Assembly (NCBI GenBank): GCA_011800805.1
Contig: MPNW01000517.1
Coordinates: 51,717 to 63,697 of the forward strand
Source: Hirudo medicinalis
Taxonomy: Eukaryota > Annelida > Clitellata > Hirudinida > Hirudinidae
Direction: 5' to 3'
Length of the DNA stretch: 11,981 bases
Made by a program: the position numbers and the translations under genes. This document shows positions 1 through 7,100 of the stretch, piece by piece (within the stretch, counting starts at the first letter, position 1; each line of letters opens with the position of its first letter). The notes beneath the pieces are model-generated. The model was given only the letters and a program-made list of their open reading frames with translations. It was not told where the DNA came from and made no database searches.

Positions 1-2378
1 GGCCCTTTTTCCACACCAGCTCCTCGACCGACCAGCTCACAGCCCTTCAAGACCCAGAGAAACGTGCCGAGCACGTGCTCGAAGATCAACCAAAGTCAGC
101 AACAGAGGCAAGAGGCTTCACAAGAGGCCAGATCGATGGCCAGCACCGATCTTTGCTCCACTCCGATGACGAGGACTCCTGCAAAGAACGACACAACTCC
201 GAAGCGTGTCGGCTTCCTCAGAACTGCCAAGACGATGAACATTCAGCTCAGCAAAGGTTTCGAAACCGCGATTTGCGAGTTTGTCATTACATTCGACGAC
301 TCAATCGTAAAATGTAACTTACCAACCTTACATTCCAGGTTGCTACGGTCTGGGATTCAGCATCACCACGAGAGACGTTCCGATCGGGAGGAATTGTCCC
401 ATCTACATAAAGCATATTCTGCCCCAGGGGGCTGCCATAGCCGATGGAAGACTGCAGCCTGGTGACAAGCTGCTCGGCGTGAACGGCATGGACGTATCTA
501 AGAAAGGGCATGACGAGGTTGTCGCCTACCTTAGAAGCATAAAACTCGGAGGAATGGTCGAGCTGTTGATAGAGAGAACTTCGGACGAGAACAGAAGCAC
601 CGTGGACGGCCAGAGAATAACCTACGAGGACAGGTCTGTTGAATACTTGATCATCAGTCTGGAGGGAGACATAGGGATAGGTATGAGTGTTAGAGGGAAA
701 ACAAAGCAGGAAGAAAATGGCACGAGTTCAGATTTGGGGCTCTTCGTGAAGACCATCCACCCGGATGGAGCTGCTGCAAGAGATGGTCGACTGAAAGTGG
801 ACGACAGAATTGTTGAAGCCAATGGAGAGTCTCTCGCTGGTCTGTCGAACTCAGAAGCAAGGGAGGTGTTGAAAGATGCCATGCAATTGGACGGACCATC
901 CTCACAAACCATCTCATTCGTCATCGAGCGCTTTAAAGACCTCAACACGGCTTTGACCTGCTCGGTTTATTCGGTGAGTTTATCAGAATTTCGATCTTCT
1001 TTTTCTTGTCAGACGTTTTATATTTTTACGCTTTCAACTCTAGAACCAAGAGAGGACACCGAGATTCAACCAGATCTCAAAGGGCAAACCATGCCCAATA
1101 GAGGGGATCGCAAAGGAGGGCGTTTGCAGTAGCAGACCCCCATCAGCCAAGAGGAAATATTCTTCTGTAAAAGAGCACAGGTAAAGAAAATATTTATTTA
1201 GTTATTTTGAGAATATATATAAATTTAAAATTATTTCTATAATTAATTTCTGAGATATATCACAATCGATTTCTGTGATTACTAAAACTAGGAACGAAAC
1301 CAGTGATGGCAAAAAAGAAGACAATGAAGAGAAAGAGGACTTGGATCTCACGATGGTGAGTTCAAATCTAAGCCCCATCCATCCGGATTCAGCTCCCATG
1401 TTCTCGAGAACAGCACCAGGGAGGCAAAGCATGTCAGAGAAGAGGAAGAATCAATTCGACCAAAGAACCGGCCTGCACAATCAAATCAGGCCCGTAAGAC
1501 CGAACGCTCAAGAGCACAACGATACCCAGATAACCTTGAAAAGGGCTCTGTCTGCCGAGTCCTTGGTCAGCCAGAATAACACCACCATAGTCAAGACGCC
1601 TCAGGTCAATACTAGGACATGCGGGCTGATGAAGGAGGCTTTGAAGAAATACACTTCAGTTGAGAATGTGACGGCAGAGGTCAAGACCTGCACTGGATTC
1701 GGTAGAGAGAAAGTCCAAGGTGTCAAATCAAAGTCCAAAGATTCGAGCGATTCTTCCGAGCAGGGGAAGAAAAAGTTCAGAAACATCTTCAAGGGCCTCA
1801 ACATTTTCAAAAGCAAACAGAAGAAAGAGTCGAAGACAGTCGAAAAGAACTGCCAACCGTCGAGCCACAAGATGATCGACAATCTTTTGAGCGAGAAAAT
1901 GCGCAGCAACCTTCACCCGTGCAATCGCAACAAGTTCGACAGACCACTTTCCAGCTGCCTCGAGCAAGAACTCTGGAATGAACGTCCAGAATCATACGAC
2001 CGATACCGTCATTACAACCAGCAGTCTTCCATACGCAGTGCCTTTTTACCTATGCCAGCGAATACGCCGTTGTATACGAGTAAGGCATGCTATTGCGACT
2101 CTTATTCTTGCCAGCCTCCCGGGCAATCCTACCAGCACAGATACTATGCCCCTGATTACTCCCATTGCAGGACCAGCTCTCGCAGTTATTTCCTCGACCC
2201 CTTCCACGGGTTCATGCCCCACGAGAGATATCCCTACTACCCCCAAGATGTCGTCGATTACAGACCCTTGTACAGCCAGGAACCCCCGAGAAAAGTCCGC
2301 CATCCGCCGGACATGTACTACGACGAAGATTTTGACGACGACTTGAACAACACAATTTCCACTATACACCACTTCTGA
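1..2378 (+). CDS. PARD3: PAR-3/Bazooka polarity scaffold, C-terminal part (4 exons, 5' partial)
   Basis: Scaffold of the PAR-3/PAR-6/aPKC complex that sets apical-basal polarity at the cell cortex. Exons: 1-256, 339-973, 1044-1180 and 1292-2378, all with GT..AG introns of 82, 70 and 111 bp. They join in one frame to give 704 residues and a TGA stop at 2376-2378. Seen in order (window residues): Gln/Ser-rich linker 1-75; PDZ2 79-165 with binding loop YGLGFSI; PDZ3 187-286 with loop IGIGMSV; GRQSMSEKR at 387-395, nearly identical to the aPKC-phosphorylated segment of animal PAR-3; LKRALSAESL at about 425-434, like the Par-1/14-3-3 site; a basic patch KKKFRNIFKGLNIFK near 500. The N-terminal CR1 and PDZ1 are outside the window. 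The tail after residue 560 is not recognisable and is shorter than in vertebrate PAR-3. The family call is firm; only exon 1's left limit is unknown. Confidence 0.93.
235..577 (+). other. PDZ2 domain of PAR-3, split by an 82-bp intron
   Basis: The domain begins at MNIQLSKG in exon 1 and continues after the intron (257-338) with GCYGLGFSITTRDVPIG, IYIKHILPQGAA, DGRLQPGDKLLGVNG and VELLIER. The joining codon is G|GT (Gly), which gives the canonical GLGF carboxylate-binding loop. In mammals and flies this PDZ is the one reported to bind phosphoinositides. The intron cuts the domain just before the binding loop. The donor AAAG|GTTTCG is weak, but no other donor gives the right frame. Confidence 0.92.
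641..940 (+). other. PDZ3 domain of PAR-3
   Basis: A complete PDZ in a single exon. EYLIISLEGDIGIGMSVRG is the first strand and binding loop, followed by an extended polar loop (KTKQEENGTSSD), then LGLFVKTIHPDGAA, DGRLKVDDRIVEANGESL, the helix SNSEAREVLKDAM and the last strand TISFVIER. The core closely follows animal PAR-3 PDZ3, including the long loop after the second strand. In the family this domain binds C-termini of junction proteins and phosphatases; the partner here cannot be told from sequence. Confidence 0.92.
1413..1579 (+). other. PAR-3 CR3 region (aPKC site) and 14-3-3-type site
   Basis: The translation reads APGRQSMSEKRKNQF. This matches the aPKC-binding and phosphorylation segment (CR3) of PAR-3; the first Ser (codon near 1428) corresponds to the phosphorylated serine. 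About 40 residues on, TLKRALSAESLVSQ resembles the LKKSSSLESL segment that Par-1 phosphorylates and 14-3-3 binds. Assignment is by family knowledge; phosphorylation is inferred. Confidence 0.85.
1759..1845 (+). other. Basic/hydrophobic membrane-binding-like patch of PAR-3
   Basis: The residues GKKKFRNIFKGLNIFKSKQ followed by KKESK combine dense Lys/Arg with Phe/Ile/Leu. The patch sits where other PAR-3 proteins have a KGLGxMFRFGKHRK-like motif, which in Bazooka binds phosphoinositides. The similarity is short but in the expected order after the 14-3-3 site. Lipid binding is inferred. Confidence 0.6.
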
Positions 2379-2553
2379 TGTGTATAGAGGATTGAATCAT
2401 TGTAGAAAAAAAACGCGACCTCTAACTTTGTTTTTCTAAACTTTCGACCTGCATTGTTTGCCGGAGGTTTTTTTTTCTCCCGGCCTCGTGATTTCGATTG
2501 AAAATAGATTTCTGGATCGTAAAGTAAGCTCAGTTACAATTCACGTTTCGAAA

Positions 2554-2559
2554 TTTATT
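2554..2559 (-). other. Candidate poly(A) signal for the alpha2delta transcript
   Basis: TTTATT on + reads AATAAA on -. It lies about 445 bp beyond the candidate final stop at 3003-3005 and inside the presumed PAR-3 3' UTR. Another AATAAA (3394-3399) overlaps the earlier stop at 3398-3400, which would leave almost no 3' UTR. Confidence 0.25.
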
Positions 2560-2843
2560 TATAGACAAATGAATTCAATTCAACTCAACGCGAACGAAGA
2601 AGGAATAAAGCCACACCGCGAAAATAATAATTTAAGACTAGAAATGGGGAGACTCGTGATCAATACTCAGGGTTGTAAATACTCTTCACCTGAAGACGCG
2701 CATAAAAAAGCGAAGTACATTACACACGATCGAATAAAAAATATTTGCAAGACAAGATTCCAAAATGTAAATGCCAATCCTAAAACTGACTGCAAGACAA
2801 AAGAAATCACCTTAACTCAGACGCCACACTAAAAGTAATAGAA

Positions 2844-2863
2844 AATAAATATATCAAAATAAA
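2844..2863 (+). other. Candidate poly(A) signals for the PAR-3 transcript
   Basis: Two AATAAA hexamers at 2844-2849 and 2858-2863 lie about 470 bp after the PAR-3 stop. Further hexamers at 2604-2609 and 3025-3030 are alternatives. Which one is used cannot be decided without transcript ends. Confidence 0.35.
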
Positions 2864-3002
2864 TCAGAAAAAGTCTTCAGACTCCAGGGAGAAAAGAAAA
2901 TTAGAAAAGGAAAAAACACGTCCGTCAAGAGCACTTGTGTTAGATGATGACTTGCACGCTGCAGCAAGACCCACCAAAGCTATGATGATTGAACTAGATC
3001 GG

Positions 3003-3234
3003 CTAGACTAGAACGACACGGTCGAATAAATAATATGTCAGCATCAGTAGGGCCGAGAGAAGCTCCCGAGAAGGTAAACGCCGGACGCTGGAACTGTAGG
3101 ATTCTTCCTTCTGAAATGATAAGACCAAAGTAATTTTACTAATCGTCTGCTCCGAAGAATGTCAAATATCGTGTCAAAATCGTTGCGGCTTTAGACCCAC
3201 CTCGCTAAAGTACGGTCGACAGGGCACATACTTC
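3003..3234 (-). other. Candidate alternative last exons of alpha2delta
   Basis: If exon 3398-3563 is spliced at 3465 (CTGAA|GTTTAA), two phase-compatible exons follow: 3201-3234 (acceptor CATTTTACAG, residues KYVPCRPYFSE, donor GTGGGT) and 3003-3110 (acceptor TATCATTTCAG, 35 residues then TAG). The last one ends in a polar stretch followed by LLSALLMLTYYLF, resembling a GPI-attachment signal as reported for alpha2delta proteins. The unspliced alternative uses AT-rich, intron-like sequence. This is an inference from phase, splice signals and hydropathy only. Confidence 0.4.
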
Positions 3235-3397
3235 CTGTAAAATGACGATCTCAAATGGGTTTCATTGAGATGTGGGAGAAACTGGGTTAAGGATAACAAT
3301 TTGCAAGATTAGAAATAATACAATCGCTAGATAGATTCGTGATCGAAGCTCACGAGATGTTTGCAAACTTGAAATCTTGAAAATAAAATTGAATTTA

Positions 3398-4128
3398 TTA
3401 CGAAATTAACGAATTAATAACAATATTAATAACAGACAAAAGGATATTTGGCTGGGGTTTAAACTTCAGAGGATCATAACTTTCAGGACATCTGCAACTG
3501 TCTTCGCTGGTCACCTTCACCAAGAGGACGTTGAGGTCTTTCAACATTTCCGTGGTGTACGATCTGGAATATTTCATATTTAAAAGTAAATAATAATAAT
3601 AAAAATTATTATTATCAACATCCAATCATAACATTAATTGGGACAAAAGCAAGGGCAATGTTAACATTGCAGTTGCAAAATCACCGAGCGACTCTCACTT
3701 GGTGCAGTTCCCGCAGTCGAAAGAACGCGAGTGCTTCTCCTGCGACTTGTCGGCAAACGAGTACTTGAAGAACTCCTTGGCGCAGTACTCCTTCTCTTTC
3801 GGGATCTCGAACTTGTCAAAGAAGACTTCAGAAGGGCGAAAACGTTTTCGAAGGATTTGAGAATGTATTTCAAGGACAATTTTAAAAAATTTTTTAAATT
3901 TTTAAATAAATCGTAATATTTCAAGAAAATTGTGCTGGATATAATTTAAGAAGAAACCAATGAAATTGATTATGAGAGTGAAATGATCTTCGAACGATCA
4001 CCGACACATGGAATAACTCCTTTCTACTCACCTTCTCCAGAGGCTAGACTCTCAAGGGAACTGCAACGACAACCAGGTATTCAATTAGTATCCATGTGTA
4101 ATAACAATAACCAACAAATAATAATATC

Positions 4129-4160
<32 letters not shown>

Positions 4161-7100
4161 TAAATGATAATAATAATAACAAATAATAATAATAATAAAA
4201 ATAACAACAATAATAACAACAATAACAAATAATAATAATAATAATAATAATAGTAATAACAACAACAATGATAACCCAATGCATAATTTTCAGCTGAGTT
4301 ATTATATCTATTAAATCAATCACACAGTAGCACGATTGGCCCTCGCTTAGAAATTATTTATAATTTGAATTTATTTCAATTTATGCATGACTATAAATAG
4401 ACCTCATCAGGACTTGGAAGATTGAAGTCACCCTGAAAAAAAAAAGAGAATCCTTTCAATGTTTTATGAATTGCAACCATGAAGAGATAGATGGTGATGA
4501 TGATTATGATTGTGATAGATGGTGATGATGATTATGATTGTGATAGATGGTGATGATGATTATGATTGTGACGATGATTATGATTATGTATGATGGTGAA
4601 TGAGAGGAGCATTCATTCAATGCTTAAAAGCGCATGAATTAGACGAATTGTTAGATTGAGGAATGAAATCAGAGTGAAAGGGTACATGCCACGTCAGTTG
4701 GGCCACAAAAACAGACAGCCACCACTTTGGAGAGAGAAGTTCCATGAAGGGCTGAAACAAAACATCGAAAGTCTTCAATGAAGCATTTTCCATGTGAAAT
4801 ACTTCTCAAGAACGTTACCAAATGAACTCCTGATATTGCTAAACACAATTTACTGAATTTATCTTACAACAGTCATAATGAAAATAAACTAAGGCATATT
4901 TATATCATTTTAACAACAAAATGACATTTAAAGCACAAGCAGACGAGCACCACAAACGACCCGAGCCTTGGAGAGAAGCCCACGAGTTCCAGGTCTCGAC
5001 AGTTGGCGAGGTATCCAGTCGAACGATGCCTGGAAATGTGANAACAAAATGACATTTAAAGCACAAGCAGACGAGCACCACAAACGACCCGAGCCTTGGA
5101 GAGAAGCCCACGAGTTCCAGGTCTCGACAGTTGGCGAGGTATCCAGTCGAACGATGCCTGGAAATGTGAACATCGTAATGTAATGTATGAACAAATACAA
5201 ACTGGTTATTCCACGTTACATTGTAATGGCAATATCATTTGCGACACATCGACATTCGTGATGTAACGAGTCATGACAACGCGGTGCTAAACAAATCGAG
5301 TACAGTAATTGCAGTAATAATAAGACACGTGAATCACTAACATCTTGTAAATGCTATTATTTATCATGTCTTTCATCACTTCACCTTCTATGAAATCCTG
5401 GCCAAAGAACAGTCCAACCTGAAAACAAACCGTGTCGTATTTTAGGAAGATGGACGGAACGTCCCGAGTTCAAAACCAAAGTCGGTCCGAGTGCACGACG
5501 AACAGCAAGCAACTTACAATCAACATTCACTACAAGTCTGCATTCTCAGCAAAACTAAAATCTCAGAAAAGAATATTTAGCATAAAACTTTTCTGCAAAC
5601 TCGTGCAGAAGAAGCACCTACCATCACATCTCGCCGAACTCCGAACGAACATTAGGTGCTTACATAATGAGTCGAATGCACCGGGTAGAGATTGGTGCTT
5701 ACGATGATCCCCCCGTCGTCCAAGAGATAAGAAATGGTGTCGGTCTCGTTGTCGGGTTCGACGAGGTCCTCGAAGACGATGTTTTGAAGCCATTGCTCGA
5801 GAACGAGACCTCCGATGACTTGACGAATGTAAACATGGAAAATTACTGACCAATGATTTCGATTTTCATTTATTTATTTTTTTTATTTATTTTCGTTTAA
5901 ACAAGTTTTTGATGACCGACTGATCAGTTTCGGCAAATGACAAAAAAATTCTAAAAAATTCTTACCCCGACGATGGCCTTATAAGGTCGAAACTGATCAG
6001 TTGGTTATTAAAAATCATGAATATAGATTTAGTGACACAGTTTTTTCGTACTTAAAGCATTGCAGGCGTACAACTGAAAAGGCGATCTCCTCTAAATGGG
6101 GAGCTTACTTTAACAATACTTGATTAACGAAAATATCGAGCCGTTATATTGTAAACATATTAAATATTTTAGCACGTATTATCAAATATCCACAAATAAA
6201 GCACAAACATCCACAACAGGAACAGGTGAAGGTGCTAAAGCAACAAATGATGATGATGATCATTATTTATTTTTTTTGTTCTTTGTATTTGTTTTTGTCT
6301 TTGTTCTAATAATTCAATCCATAACTTTTTTAATTAATAATTATCACCAATCAAGGTTAATTAATTACGTTCGCGCCATTAACGACGCACGACCGACCTG
6401 CCAGAGTGAGATTTCCGTTGGTGATTCTGTGCTCGACCAGCAGGATTACGGCCGTCTCGTTATCGACCATTGTTTCTACAAAAATAGAAGATGGAAGGTC
6501 GGCCAGGTCAGATAGGTCAGATGAATCCTATCTTGTATTAGAAACTCAGTTTAGCAAGTTCAGTCCTCAAAGTAATGCATGCCAATAGAAGTTCTTAATT
6601 CCTTAGAAATGCTAGTGAATGAATAATTCATGTGTCGAGAATGAAGGAAGCCGAAAGGATGAATGAAACCTTTATCGTAGACGGTGACGAACCACTGTCG
6701 AGATTTGGAGACCCTCTCCTTGAAGTTCAGATATTTTGGCAACAAATATTCAGACGAACTGGAAAGAGCAACACCGATGGCGATGTAAGAAATTATATTT
6801 GCATGTTTTGAATATTTAAATTTAGCCATCGTGGATCTAATTATCATAACGAATGAGGCGTTAATGAAATCGCAGCATCCATTTGTAATTAAATTCCGTC
6901 AGAATTTACTTTTGTGGATACAATCTGAACATGTTTGGAGTCTCTATGAACTTCACCACAATGCCAGGCTCCTCTCTGAAAAGAGACGATGATTATCGGT
7001 CAAAGTTCAATGAGCATAATAAGTAGTTACATGAAATAAAATCCAATAAAAAGGTGATATTAGGTGATAAATTAAAAACGAACTCTTCTTCTCGGGTCCA

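Larger units (their letters stand above)
2379..3002. other. Shared 3' intergenic / untranslated region
   Basis: No recognisable gene lies between the PAR-3 stop and the last candidate alpha2delta exon. It contains an oligo-A run (2405-2412), an oligo-T run (2467-2475), several AATAAA hexamers on + (2604, 2844, 2858) and one on - (TTTATT at 2554-2559). An open frame from the first ATG at 2570 to 2832 (87 codons, + strand) has no recognisable similarity. The region most likely holds the 3' UTRs of both convergent genes, which may overlap. Confidence 0.6.
3398..5418 (-). other. alpha2delta C-terminal (delta-like) exons
   Basis: Exons: 5342-5418, 5082-5157 (duplicate 4954-5029), 4723-4751, 4403-4432, 4032-4060, 3699-3825 and 3398-3563. 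Blocks: VGLFFGQDFIEGEVM (family VGRFFSEVD), HRSTGYLANC (loosely family YDYQxxC), PFMELLSPKW joined to VTSIFQVLM (family ADFLNLAWW...), YCAKEFFKYSF, FDCGNCTK and SCRCPESYD. The CGNC and CxC motifs are hallmarks of the delta part, which is disulfide-linked to alpha2. The exon at 5082-5157 has the weakest homology. Reading on past KPQP gives a short hydrophobic tail and a TAA; alternative last exons are described separately. Confidence 0.8.

Noticed and set aside
622..948. - strand open frames opposite PDZ3
   Set aside because: Shadow of the conserved PAR-3 coding exon.
479..1132. Continuous + strand open frame through the end of PDZ3 to a TAG
   Set aside because: The part after 973 reads through an intron: TCG|GTGAGT is a strong donor, and the acceptor at 1043 restores a sensible frame (NQERTPRFNQ) that continues into the CR3 exon.
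4044..4323. Poly-Leu/Ile open frames on - over the AAT repeat
   Set aside because: Pure translation of the (TAA)n microsatellite, lying in an intron.
4905..5200. Open frames spanning the N on both strands
   Set aside because: They exist only because of the 127-bp duplication, and they cross exon borders and an undetermined base.
6120..6515. 131-codon + strand open frame
   Set aside because: Its second half is antisense to the alpha2delta exon 6398-6475, and the first half is a low-complexity AT-rich intron.
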